From: Bacteroidetes bacterium UBA2364
GTDB taxonomy: Bacteria > Bacteroidota > Rhodothermia > Rhodothermales > UBA2364
DNA length: 64,000 nucleotides
Direction: 5' to 3'
Assembly (NCBI GenBank): GCA_002344075.1
Contig: DDTM01000001.1
Span: 5,971 to 69,970, forward strand
Position 1 is the first letter of the stretch, and each line of letters starts with the position of its first letter. The position numbers were made by a program, and so were the translations under genes. Shown one piece after another: positions 51,431 to 60,279 of this stretch. The notes below the pieces were generated by a model, which saw only the letters and a list, made by a program, of their open reading frames with translations, ran no database searches and was not told the origin of the DNA.

Positions 51431-53713
51431 ATGTTACTACATCGTTTCTTGGGTTTTGTTATCCTGCTATTGCTTTGTTCCCTTGTCCCAACGTATGCCC
51501 AAAATGCTTCTCTAAGCGGATATGTGCGAGACGCCTCATCCGACGAAACATTGATTCAAGCCACCGTACTGATTCAGGGCACAACAACTGGTACGGTCAC
51601 CAACACCAGCGGATACTACACCCTGAACCGCCTCAAAGCAGGTAACTATACCATTTCCTGCTCCTATATTGGCTATAAAACCAACCGTCTTTCTGTGACC
51701 TTATCCGAAGGGCAAGCGCTTATTTTAGACATTCGTTTGGAGCCGGAAGATACCTCGGTGGAAGTAACCGTGACCTCGGATCGGGAAGAGGTCGAACAAC
51801 GCAATGTAGGGGTTACCCAAATGTCGGTCTCTACAATCACCCGTTTGCCATCGGTTTTGCAAGCAGATGTTTTCCGGTCTTTGCAATTGTTACCGGGGAT
51901 CAAAAGTTCTTCGGATTTTTCCAGCGGTTTATATATCCGAGGCGGCAGTCCCGACCAAACCTTGATTATGTTAGACCGAACAACGGTCTATAACCCCACC
52001 CATATCTTCGGGTTTTTCTCCACATTCAACCCCGATGCCATTAAGGATGTGAAGCTCTACAAAGGCGGCTATCCCGCAGAGTATGGTGGACGTCTCGGCT
52101 CGGTGGTGGATATCTACAATAAGGAGGGAAACCGCAAACAAGTACATGGCGTCGCGAGTCTGGGCTTGTTATCCTCCCGCATTGCAGTCGAGGGGCCACT
52201 TCAACAGGAGAAGAGCAGTTGGATGCTGGCTGCACGGCGTTCTACGACCGAGCCTGTTTTGGCCGTCTTGCGTAATATGAAAGACGAAGACGGCAATCCA
52301 CGGTTTCAAGGCATTCCAGACAACTTTTATTTCTACGATTTTAATGGAAAGTTCACCTATGACTTTACGCCTAAAGACAAAGTGAGTTTGGGTTTTTATG
52401 CCGGACAAGATAATGTAAGCATTCCGGTTGGCGAGCAAACAGCATTTAAGGTGCGGTATGGGAACGTAACAGGAAATACAAATTGGACGCATATCTTCTC
52501 GCCACAACTTTTTTCCAACTTTACGTTTACCGGATCCCGCTACTTTAGCAGTCCGAGTGGAAAAATTGCCTCCACCGAATTTAAACGCCGGAATGAGGTA
52601 ACAGAATGGTCTTCCAAAGGGGATTTTGAATACATTCCTGATCCAGCACATCAGGTGCAAATCGGGTTTTGGGCCGGACGTATGACCATTTTCCTGCAAG
52701 ACTCTTTTAATGAAATCACAAACGAAGTACTCGACATCCAAACGCCTTATGTATCGGGCTATGCACAAGAAACATGGCGACCCAATATCCAATGGTCTTT
52801 AAAAGCCGGGCTGCGGGCGAACTATTTTGGCGATGGAAATTATTTACGTCTCGAACCACGCCTTTCTGCCGATTTTACGTATAGCGAGTGGCTCCGCATT
52901 CAGGCGGCATATGGCCGCTATTATCAATTCTTATCGCTCATCACCAACGAGGCTTTCTCTGGGTTTGATGTTTGGGTGACCGCAGACGAAGGCGTTAAGC
53001 CCGCATGGGGTGACCAGTTTTTGTTGGGGGTCAAAACAAAACCTTTCAAAGGATGGAATTTGGATGTGGAAGGGTATTATCGCAATATGAATGACCTCTT
53101 TGACTTAGACCCCTTCTTGAATGATACCGCCGGATTGCCCTATAACAAGCTCTTCCGATTTGGGCAAGGGTATGCCTGGGGAACGGAATTCTTCTTGGAA
53201 AAATATGCAGGCCAGCTGAATGGCTTTGTAGGCTATACTTTTGGACGTACTTGGCGAAAATTCCCCAATATCAACAATGGCGCATATTACCCACCCAAGT
53301 ACGACAGAACACATGACTTAAATGTGACTGCCAACTACGACTTGTCTTCTAAATGGACCGCAACGGCAGTTTTTTCTTATGCCACTGGTCAGGCCTATAC
53401 CGAACCATTGGGACGAACCTATATCAACAGCCCATTTGGGGAAGGTTTTGCCAATATCGGAGGAGATGTTTTGACGATAGGAAAACTAAATGCAAGCCGT
53501 TTGCCAGCCTATCACCGCCTCGATGTGGGTTTTACTCGTAAAGGCAACGTAGGAAGTTGGGGAAAATCGGAGTTACAGCTACAATTGATCAATGCATATT
53601 CACACCGCAACATCTGGTTTTATCAATATGACTTCGATGTGAATCCAGTCAAGCGCATAGACACCCTCCAACTACCAATCCTTCCTAACATTGCCTATAC
53701 CATCCGGTTCTAA
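51431..53713 (+). CDS. TonB-dependent outer-membrane receptor with CarboxypepD_reg-like plug extension
   Basis: About 760 residues. A signal peptide (ends TYAQ) precedes a carboxypeptidase-regulatory-like domain (about 26-112, LSGYVRDASSDETLIQATVLIQG and SYIGYKTNRLSVTL). A plug follows (LLPGIKSSSDFSSGLYIRGGSPDQTLIMLDRTTVYNPTHIFGFFS, quoted in parts), and then a 22-strand type barrel ending in an aromatic residue (IAYTIRF). This is the SusC-like or Bacteroidota outer-membrane receptor style. No SusD gene is next to it, but a DUF4249 lipoprotein follows after 13 nt. The ligand is unknown. The start ATG 51431 begins the signal peptide. Confidence 0.93.
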   Translation: MLLHRFLGFVILLLLCSLVPTYAQNASLSGYVRDASSDETLIQATVLIQGTTTGTVTNTSGYYTLNRLKAGNYTISCSYIGYKTNRLSVTLSEGQALILDIRLEPEDTSVEVTVTSDREEVEQRNVGVTQMSVSTITRLPSVLQADVFRSLQLLPGIKSSSDFSSGLYIRGGSPDQTLIMLDRTTVYNPTHIFGFFSTFNPDAIKDVKLYKGGYPAEYGGRLGSVVDIYNKEGNRKQVHGVASLGLLSSRIAVEGPLQQEKSSWMLAARRSTTEPVLAVLRNMKDEDGNPRFQGIPDNFYFYDFNGKFTYDFTPKDKVSLGFYAGQDNVSIPVGEQTAFKVRYGNVTGNTNWTHIFSPQLFSNFTFTGSRYFSSPSGKIASTEFKRRNEVTEWSSKGDFEYIPDPAHQVQIGFWAGRMTIFLQDSFNEITNEVLDIQTPYVSGYAQETWRPNIQWSLKAGLRANYFGDGNYLRLEPRLSADFTYSEWLRIQAAYGRYYQFLSLITNEAFSGFDVWVTADEGVKPAWGDQFLLGVKTKPFKGWNLDVEGYYRNMNDLFDLDPFLNDTAGLPYNKLFRFGQGYAWGTEFFLEKYAGQLNGFVGYTFGRTWRKFPNINNGAYYPPKYDRTHDLNVTANYDLSSKWTATAVFSYATGQAYTEPLGRTYINSPFGEGFANIGGDVLTIGKLNASRLPAYHRLDVGFTRKGNVGSWGKSELQLQLINAYSHRNIWFYQYDFDVNPVKRIDTLQLPILPNIAYTIRF

Positions 53714-53726
53714 ATCATTATTCCCT

Positions 53727-54626
53727 ATGAAGACCTTTTTCCGTCAAGTGAAAACCATGTCTCTCTTCCTGCTCATCGGTTTGTTGGGCGGATGCGACAC
53801 CTACCAACAAGACTCCTATAAAAAACAATATGTGGTACAAGGGTACCTCATCGCACTTGAGCCACTTAGCCCTATCTCGGTCTCGACTACTGTACCGCTT
53901 AACGAAATATATAGCTTAGAAGCGACAGCGGTAAAAAACGCAAAAGTAGAGGTACAACTATTAAATGCACAAGGCCAACCGGAAAAAACGTTTGATTATG
54001 TGGCCGATCCGGACTCGGTGAGTATGTTCAAGCCTCTAGATACCACAGCCTTGGTAATGCCCAGCCGCACCTATGCACTACGGATCACCTTTCCCGATAA
54101 ACCAGATGTGATTACTGCAAAAACCGTGATTCCCGACACCATGCGCGTAATTCGGACCAATGGGGATACGTTCAGATATCAGCAGCAGCCTCAGTTTGAA
54201 CAGTTGATTAGCCCTAGTTTAAACCCAAGTCGTCAGTCTTATTTTATCTTCTCGGTAGAAGGCCTGACCCCTTCTACGACCAATTTGGTCCCTTTCTGGG
54301 ATCCGGAGAATGGTTTTGGTGGAGACCGCAAGCCCCCCAAGGTGTATGCTTCGCCCATTCTGAATGAAGCCAACTACCGCACGTCCGAAGGAAATCTATT
54401 AGTACAATTGCCTTGGTTGACGGTGGTGTATTTTGGTAAAAACCGGGTCACCACTACCGTATTAGATGATGCGACCTACAACTTCTTCCGCACCCAATCG
54501 GTTCAATTAGGTGGTTCCACCCTCTCGCCCGGCGAAATTCCGAATGCCGTCACCAATATTGTGGGCGGAACAGGTGTCTTTGGCAGTTTGGCACGAGCCA
54601 CTTCGCTGATGACGGTCACACGATAA
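53727..54626 (+). CDS. DUF4249-family lipoprotein partner of the TonB receptor
   Basis: About 299 residues from ATG 53727, with a lipobox LLGGC at about residues 20-24. The mature domain matches the DUF4249 style (VVQGYLIALEPLSPISVSTTVPLNE, in parts, and a beta-rich body). Such proteins follow TonB-dependent receptors in Bacteroidota and probably act as surface-exposed or periplasmic partners. The gene is 13 nt after the receptor stop, and its last codons overlap the end of the convergent methyltransferase by 11 nt. Substrate unknown. Confidence 0.85.
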   Translation: MKTFFRQVKTMSLFLLIGLLGGCDTYQQDSYKKQYVVQGYLIALEPLSPISVSTTVPLNEIYSLEATAVKNAKVEVQLLNAQGQPEKTFDYVADPDSVSMFKPLDTTALVMPSRTYALRITFPDKPDVITAKTVIPDTMRVIRTNGDTFRYQQQPQFEQLISPSLNPSRQSYFIFSVEGLTPSTTNLVPFWDPENGFGGDRKPPKVYASPILNEANYRTSEGNLLVQLPWLTVVYFGKNRVTTTVLDDATYNFFRTQSVQLGGSTLSPGEIPNAVTNIVGGTGVFGSLARATSLMTVTR

Positions 54627-55344
54627 CAGGTTTTTGTGCGAATCGAATAGAAGTACCGGGAATGGTGTAGATACGCGCCGTTCCCTTGTTTTTTGCCTGA
54701 AACTTGATACCCCACCCATGAAGCAAGTCGTCCACTTCGCGCCAATCGAAACCAAAATGAGTACTCCATGCCGTTCTCTGGTCTCGAAAAACCGCCACTG
54801 ACTTTCGAGACAACAACCGGCGCAAGTATATACCCCAAGAAACAGACGGCAATTCGTCTAACGAATCGCGATAAATCAATGTTTTTAAAAGGAATTTTAC
54901 CAAACCGATCATCCCAATTTCAATAGGGAGAGACAGAAGAGCCACACCGCTTGGAGCCACATGAACGAGCACATTGCGAAGCGCATTTTCCAGATTGCCC
55001 GTGTGTTCCAAAGTTTCGAGACAACAGACCAACGAAGCCTGTCTTATTGGGGGTGATGGCGCAGTGTTTAGGTCAAAAAAAGAAATGTGAGCATCGGGCA
55101 AATAGGCCTGTGCATCCCGTAAATGGGCCTGTATGACATCAAAACCATATACACGCTTCACCCCGCTCCATTCTTGCAGCAGTGCTGTCAGATAGCCATT
55201 CGAGCAACCAAAATCCGCCAAAGTCTCCAATATATAATCCTTCCGCAGGCTTAATACCTCGTTCCGGAGCGTCCTTAATCGGCTACGATGACCCAAATTT
55301 CGAAAGCGAAAGGTACGGTACGTCAGCGAATGATCAACAGCCAT
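54616..55344 (-). CDS. Class I SAM-dependent methyltransferase
   Basis: This 242-residue Rossmann methyltransferase has motif I as LADFGCSNGYLTALL (about 42-56), the acidic residue of motif II in YGFDVIQAH, DLNTA of motif III, and LETLEHTGN after the central strand. It belongs broadly to the UbiE/Methyltransf_11/12 group. The substrate is unknown. It follows the histidine kinase by 18 bp on the same strand, so it may belong to the same operon as the Ras-like GTPase. Its 3' end overlaps the DUF4249 gene. Confidence 0.88.
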   Translation of the reverse strand: MAVDHSLTYRTFRFRNLGHRSRLRTLRNEVLSLRKDYILETLADFGCSNGYLTALLQEWSGVKRVYGFDVIQAHLRDAQAYLPDAHISFFDLNTAPSPPIRQASLVCCLETLEHTGNLENALRNVLVHVAPSGVALLSLPIEIGMIGLVKFLLKTLIYRDSLDELPSVSWGIYLRRLLSRKSVAVFRDQRTAWSTHFGFDWREVDDLLHGWGIKFQAKNKGTARIYTIPGTSIRFAQKPVIV

Positions 55345-55362
55345 TTTGTTTCGGCAGCAGGT

Positions 55363-56514
55363 TCAAAACAAAGCAGGACGCGGTAACTCGAACCAGAATA
55401 CCGAGCCGCCACCCTCACGCGGCAGATACCCGATCTTCCCACCCCAATGTTCTACGGTTATCTTGCAGAAATATAGCCCTAGGCCCAACTTTCCACGACG
55501 CTCTTTGCCTTGCTGGAATTTTTGAAAGACAACCTCCACAAGATCCTGACGAATACCCGGCCCTTCATCTTCTATTTGAACACGAATATTTTTTCCCACA
55601 TCCGTCATCCGTACCAGAACAGTTCCGCCTTCACTACTATGCCACAAGGCATTTCCGATCAGGTTAAACATTACTCGTTCCAACCGCAACTTATCTGCAT
55701 TCACTTTCCAATTGCCCCCCTGATCTGTTTTTGGATCCAACAGCAAATTTACTTTGTTCAGCAAGGCTGTGGACAAAACCGACTTAATCACATCCATCGT
55801 GGTGATCAACATGTCTGGAGCTTCGTTGGGCGTTGGTGCAGCAAAATCTCCAGAATCCAACTCAGCAGAAAAGGAGTCTAGGATCTCTAGCACCAACTTA
55901 TCAAGACGTGCCGCTTGCCTCTGACATATTTCAATAAACTCGCGGCCATTTGCGCTTAGCGTTTCTTTCCCCAATAAATCCAGATAGCCTTTTAGGCCGG
56001 CGAGTGGTCCGGACATATCATGAACGATGGTATGTAATAAGACGTCCTTCTGCTCCATTTCATCACGTACCTTACGATATTCAAGCGTGTGTTCGCGTGC
56101 TTTCTGGAGCAAAGTTTGGCGTTCGGCAAACGTACTCCCCATAGACCGCAACAGCAGGATGCGTCGGTTCTGTACAAACAAAGCCGTTGCTTCTATAAAA
56201 TAGTCATCGTCCTGACCATCCGTTTCTTCCCAAACACCTGATTGCAGTTGCTGGTGGGTATGGGTTTGCCACAGCCGCTCCGCGTCAATCAGGAAGTTGT
56301 CCAGAACCGGAGAAAGTTGTCCGAGTTGGTGATTCTGCAAATATTGCTCGAAATTGGGGTACAACCGAGGAAACCATTCAGGGACCTCGCCTACAACCAC
56401 AAAATTTCCCAACTTTCTTCGTTCAAAAACCATTGTATCCATCGCCTTCAGCAAGGCTGGTAGCAAGGCTTGGTCTATAGGGGGTGCTTTATGAGCAGTT
56501 ATTTCTTGTTTCAT
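55363..56514 (-). CDS. Soluble sensor histidine kinase (HisKA type)
   Basis: This 383-residue cytosolic kinase has no TM segment. An N-terminal region (about 20-125) resembles a PAS-like sensor (FVVVGEVPEWFPRLYP), and a coiled coil (about 125-158) leads to HisKA with phospho-acceptor H165 in HTIVHDMSGPL. The HATPase domain has the N-box NLIGNALWHS, DEGPGI and GKLGLGLYFC. The frame opens at 56568, but ATG 56514 (MKQEITAHK) is preferred. It lies in a minus-strand run after the Ras-like GTPase and cyclase-like genes, so an input from them is plausible. No response regulator is adjacent. Confidence 0.9.
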   Translation of the reverse strand: MKQEITAHKAPPIDQALLPALLKAMDTMVFERRKLGNFVVVGEVPEWFPRLYPNFEQYLQNHQLGQLSPVLDNFLIDAERLWQTHTHQQLQSGVWEETDGQDDDYFIEATALFVQNRRILLLRSMGSTFAERQTLLQKAREHTLEYRKVRDEMEQKDVLLHTIVHDMSGPLAGLKGYLDLLGKETLSANGREFIEICQRQAARLDKLVLEILDSFSAELDSGDFAAPTPNEAPDMLITTMDVIKSVLSTALLNKVNLLLDPKTDQGGNWKVNADKLRLERVMFNLIGNALWHSSEGGTVLVRMTDVGKNIRVQIEDEGPGIRQDLVEVVFQKFQQGKERRGKLGLGLYFCKITVEHWGGKIGYLPREGGGSVFWFELPRPALF

Positions 56515-56592
56515 GGCGGATCGTGATTTGAAACTGGTTGCGTGAAGGGGCACGTAACATGATAGCACTGAAAAATAAGTCCAGAAGAGGAG

Positions 56593-57516
56593 TTAATGTA
56601 CTAAGAATTCGCTTAAAATTTGACCTGGTTTGGCTTTTGAAGTTAATTCACGTGCTTTGTCTATTGCTTCTCCCAAAATTGTAAGTCGGTTTTGGCCATA
56701 AATGGGTACATTAGCAATCCATACAGCCCCCCACGAGATTCCGCCACGCAACACTATAACGGGTCGCAGACCACTTTTTGCATCAAAATAGGTAGGGATA
56801 GAAAGCATCAAAGCAAGCAGTTTCTCGGTAAGTTCACCTACCACTTCCTGCAAATCTTTATCTGTAGGAATGATCCCTAATATGGCCTGAAAACCGGAAG
56901 CAGCAACAAAAATTGGCCACGCCAAGGCTTCACCGAGAAGTTTCTCGATCTGTTGAAGCAAGACCCCAATCTCTGCAAAAGCCACTTGTATGGTTTCTGG
57001 ATCTTTTACGGCAACATCAAGATCAAACACCACTTCCAGCACCACAACTTGCGCTTGGGAACCTTCCCTATAGCGATAAATCAACTCTTGTTGCAAGGTA
57101 CTGGCCATCCGTCCATGACCGTTTATTCGGAGTTTTCCAAGATTTTGCTTGATCAACTGGAGTTCATTTGCCTGCTGAAACAATTGTTGTTTCTCGATGT
57201 GTTGCAACGTAACATCTACAAAGACCACCCAATCCCCGTCCAGTTCATGAAAAAAGTGTGCATCTGCAATGCGACCATTCTTCATGTGTACATCCGGAAC
57301 AAGAAAAGACTCTCCATTCAGCGGCAACAGTCCCACCAAAAGGGGTACCATCTCAAGAATGGTGTTTGGTAATGGTTCCGGAATACCCAAGTTGAACCAA
57401 TCTCCACCAACCAAAACGATATTTCCTACAGGATCGGCCTGCACAAACGCTGGCCGGAACCGTTCGATGGAAATAGACTCCAGATAGGTTTTAACGGAGA
57501 CAGGAAGCAGGTTCAT
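56593..57516 (-). CDS. PAS-like / degenerate class III cyclase-like signalling protein
   Basis: This 307-residue cytosolic protein has an N-terminal PAS-like part (about 15-115, FVQADPVGNIVLVGGDWFNLGI, WVVFVDVTLQHIEKQQLFQQA). A C-terminal domain (about 125-305) has the shape of a nucleotide cyclase (QLIKQNLGKLRINGHGRM and GISWGAVWIANV then GQNRLTILGEAIDKARELTSKAKPGQI). The last stretch corresponds to the G-x-x-V-N-x-A-x-R-L region, but the metal and transition-state residues are not conserved, so catalysis is doubtful. Its ATG overlaps the GTPase stop (ATGA). It may be an effector that reads the GTPase state. Confidence 0.72.
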   Translation of the reverse strand: MNLLPVSVKTYLESISIERFRPAFVQADPVGNIVLVGGDWFNLGIPEPLPNTILEMVPLLVGLLPLNGESFLVPDVHMKNGRIADAHFFHELDGDWVVFVDVTLQHIEKQQLFQQANELQLIKQNLGKLRINGHGRMASTLQQELIYRYREGSQAQVVVLEVVFDLDVAVKDPETIQVAFAEIGVLLQQIEKLLGEALAWPIFVAASGFQAILGIIPTDKDLQEVVGELTEKLLALMLSIPTYFDAKSGLRPVIVLRGGISWGAVWIANVPIYGQNRLTILGEAIDKARELTSKAKPGQILSEFLVH

Positions 57517-58016
57517 GGGGTCTCTTTGAGCATCCGTTCAGTCAGTAGTTCAAATATCTCGGCCACTCCTTCGCCCGTGAGCGCACTGGTTTTTTTGATC
57601 AACCACCCTTTCGATAAAAAGCCTTCTATCTGCTCTTCGGAAAGTTGCCACTCGCCCGCGAGGTCGGCTTTGTTAAGTACCAAAATAAACGGAACCGGCC
57701 CAAACGTCGCTTCGGTATTGCGCTGCAAAGCAAGCGCACGATCTAATGTAATCTTTCGCGTACCATCGGCAACCAAAATATATCCAGACATCCCCCTTAA
57801 GTACGAGAGGCGCAACTTTTGAAACTCGTCTTCTCCATGCAAATCCCAAAGCATCAGATTGACCTCGGTTTCACCCTGTTTTACGAGACGCTTATCTACT
57901 TTCACCCCAACCGTTGTCAGGTATTCCTCCGAGAAGATACTGTTCACAAACCTTTTAACAAGACTGGTTTTACCGACGGCAAATGAACCGAGCATGCAAA
58001 CCTTTTTTTGGATCAT
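57513..58016 (-). CDS. Ras/Rab-like small GTPase
   Basis: This 167-residue small GTPase has all G motifs of the Ras superfamily: G1 GSFAVGKTS (10-18), G2 threonine T35 (in EEYLTTVGVKV), G3 WDLHGEDEF (57-65), G4 NKAD (115-118) and G5 TSAL (143-146). The Gln61 position of Ras is E62, which could slow or alter hydrolysis. The upstream frame to 58172 lacks features, and ATG 58016 (MIQKKVCMLGSFAVG) starts just before the P-loop. It heads a minus-strand run, is translationally coupled to the cyclase-like gene, and is followed by the kinase and methyltransferase. It lacks a C-terminal lipidation motif. No GEF or GAP was recognised. Confidence 0.9.
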   Translation of the reverse strand: MIQKKVCMLGSFAVGKTSLVKRFVNSIFSEEYLTTVGVKVDKRLVKQGETEVNLMLWDLHGEDEFQKLRLSYLRGMSGYILVADGTRKITLDRALALQRNTEATFGPVPFILVLNKADLAGEWQLSEEQIEGFLSKGWLIKKTSALTGEGVAEIFELLTERMLKETP

Positions 58017-58254
58017 ATTACTTTTCAAGCTAAAGATGAACGGGTAATCAATACCCCATATAAACCGTTGCAAGAAAGACCTGCTCCGCTTTATAGGAAT
58101 ATAGGGGCAGGCAGGGTGGTTTGCAAATCCGAAACATGCCTTAGAAGACCCTGTTAATGCAAGAAAGTTCACGCGCCCTTGATTGGAAATTCGGAAGCAT
58201 GACCCTAACTTTTCATTTTCAATATAGCTTGTTTCATTTCAACGATTTAACCTT

Positions 58255-59685
58255 ATGGCTCAGAACAAATACGACGTTGTGGTCATCGGATCGGGTCCGG
58301 GCGGCTACGAATGTGCCATCCGGGCTTCCCAACTAGGACTTAAGACCGCCATTATCGAAAAGAACAAACTTGGCGGTGTTTGTCTAAATGTGGGCTGTAT
58401 TCCCACCAAGGCCCTTTTAAAATCTGCCGAAGTACTGGATTATACCAAACATATGGCTGATTTTGGCATCGAATTTTCGGGAACAATTGGGATTAACTTC
58501 CCGAAAGTGATTGCACGTAGCCGAGGTGTGGCAGATAAGATGAACAAAGGCGTCGAGTTTCTGATGAAAAAGAATAAAATTGACGTTTTATATGGCCATG
58601 GAACCATCGAGGCTCCGGGAAAAGTCTCTATTGCGCCGTCAGTCAACATGGACGGTAAAGAACAAGGTACAACTCAAACCATAGAGGCGGCACACACCAT
58701 CATTGCCACGGGCGCAAGAACCCGCATCCTACCCAACCTTCCGATAGACGGGACAAAAATTATCGGTTCCACGGAGGCACTTATTCAAACCGAGCAACCC
58801 AAAAAAATGCTGATTGTGGGCGCTGGTGCCATCGGCGTGGAGTTTGCATACTTTTACAACCAAATGGGGACCGAGGTTACCATTGTGGAAATGATGGACC
58901 GTCTTGTACCGATCGAAGATGCCGAGGTGTCTAAGGAATTGGAGCGAAACTTCAAGAAACAAGGAATTGGAATTCTAACCGGATCGGTAGTGGAGTCGGT
59001 GGATACAAGTGGTGTAGGCTGTAAAGTACACGTCAAAACCAAAAAAGGTGTAGAGGTTTTAGAGGTGGATCAGGTGCTTTCGGCAGTTGGTGTGCAACCC
59101 AATACCGAAAATCTGGGTTTAGAAAAATTAGGAATTCAAATGGATCGTGGCTGGATTGTTGCCCGACGCGACGACGCATCTTATGCCACGAATGTACCCG
59201 GTATTTATGCCATTGGCGATATTAATGGACCACCGTGGTTGGCACACGCGGCCTCGCACGAAGGGGTTTTATGTGTAGAAAAGATTGCAGGCCATCATCC
59301 GGAAACGTTTGATTACGGCAATGTGCCCGGATGTACATATTGTCAACCCCAAATTGCCTCGGTCGGATTCACCGAGGCCAAGGCCAAAGAGGCCGGATAT
59401 GAGGTAAAAGTAGGTAAATTTCCATTTACCGCTTCCGGAAAGGCATCGGCCATTGGACACAACGAAGGTTTTGTCAAAATTATTTTTGATGCCAAATATG
59501 GCGAGATTTTAGGCTGCCATATCATTGGGGTGGATGCTACCGAGATGATTGCCGAAATTGTTACTGCTCGCAAGGCAGAAGCCACCTATCACGAGGTTCA
59601 GGAAGCGGTACATCCTCACCCCACGCTTTCCGAAGCCATTATGGAAGCCGCACGTGCGGCATATGGTCACGCCATCAATATGTGA
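58255..59685 (+). CDS. lpdA: Dihydrolipoyl dehydrogenase
   Basis: This 476-residue flavoprotein oxidises dihydrolipoyl groups of 2-oxoacid dehydrogenase or glycine cleavage complexes. The FAD motif IGSGPGGYECA is at residues 11-21. The redox cysteines C43 and C48 are in GGVCLNVGCIPTK. NAD binding is at GAGAIGVEFAYF, and the FAD/interface aspartate is in YAIGDINGPP. The active-site histidine lies in HPHPTLSEA near the C-terminus. The length is normal. No E1/E2 genes are adjacent. A terminator follows the stop. Confidence 0.97.
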   Translation: MAQNKYDVVVIGSGPGGYECAIRASQLGLKTAIIEKNKLGGVCLNVGCIPTKALLKSAEVLDYTKHMADFGIEFSGTIGINFPKVIARSRGVADKMNKGVEFLMKKNKIDVLYGHGTIEAPGKVSIAPSVNMDGKEQGTTQTIEAAHTIIATGARTRILPNLPIDGTKIIGSTEALIQTEQPKKMLIVGAGAIGVEFAYFYNQMGTEVTIVEMMDRLVPIEDAEVSKELERNFKKQGIGILTGSVVESVDTSGVGCKVHVKTKKGVEVLEVDQVLSAVGVQPNTENLGLEKLGIQMDRGWIVARRDDASYATNVPGIYAIGDINGPPWLAHAASHEGVLCVEKIAGHHPETFDYGNVPGCTYCQPQIASVGFTEAKAKEAGYEVKVGKFPFTASGKASAIGHNEGFVKIIFDAKYGEILGCHIIGVDATEMIAEIVTARKAEATYHEVQEAVHPHPTLSEAIMEAARAAYGHAINM

Positions 59686-59699
59686 TCTAAAAAAACAGC

Positions 59700-59736
59700 A
59701 AAAAAGCGTCATCGGGCCTCTGGTGGCGCTTTTTTC
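59700..59736 (+). terminator. Intrinsic terminator after lpdA
   Basis: AAAAAAGCG-type arm (59700-59708) pairs with CGCTTTTTT (59727-59735), with an A-tract before and a T-tract after. Confidence 0.75.
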
Positions 59737-59902
59737 TCTCTTATGCCAACACCACACTCGATGGCATTATGAAAAGTTTTTCATAACTTTGGGAATTGCG
59801 CCCTACGACAGGTCTGCAAAACGCAAAAGAAGCAACCCTCCTTTGCACTAGCATCTAGACACCCCTTACATCAAGGGAATCTATCTATCGTTTTTTAACA
59901 TT

Positions 59903-60214
59903 ATGCAACAAACCATCCGAATCCTGCTTTTATCGCTTCTCCCTCTGCTTTTCCTTCAGGGATGTAAAACCACGCAGTATGTGGGTATGCTGGAGGCAGT
60001 CGGAAATGAACCTTTTTCGGAGTGGATTCTGCGTACCGAAGATGGTAACGTGATTCAACTACTGTTGGATGAAACCACGAGACCAACCCTGCAAAAATAT
60101 CACGGACAATTGGTGCGGGTTCGGGGTCAAAAAGGAAAAGGGGTTTTATTTCAGAAGCCCGTCACCACCCTACGACTGAAATGCAGCAAAAAAGATCGGA
60201 ACGCACCAGAATAA
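59903..60214 (+). CDS. Small hypothetical lipoprotein
   Basis: This 103-residue lipoprotein has lipobox FLQGC at about residues 18-22. The mature chain (about 80 residues) has a short beta-barrel-like pattern (YVGMLEAVGNEPFSEWILRTEDGNVIQLLLDE, in parts, then LVRVRGQKGKGVLFQ). This is similar in style to OB-fold-like periplasmic proteins, but no family is named. ATG 59903 follows the lpdA terminator after about 165 bp. Confidence 0.68.
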   Translation: MQQTIRILLLSLLPLLFLQGCKTTQYVGMLEAVGNEPFSEWILRTEDGNVIQLLLDETTRPTLQKYHGQLVRVRGQKGKGVLFQKPVTTLRLKCSKKDRNAPE

Positions 60215-60279
60215 ATCGTGTGCTTCCTTTGTATATTGCGCCTCCACCATTTTTCTATTAACCTGAACCCTGCAATTTT

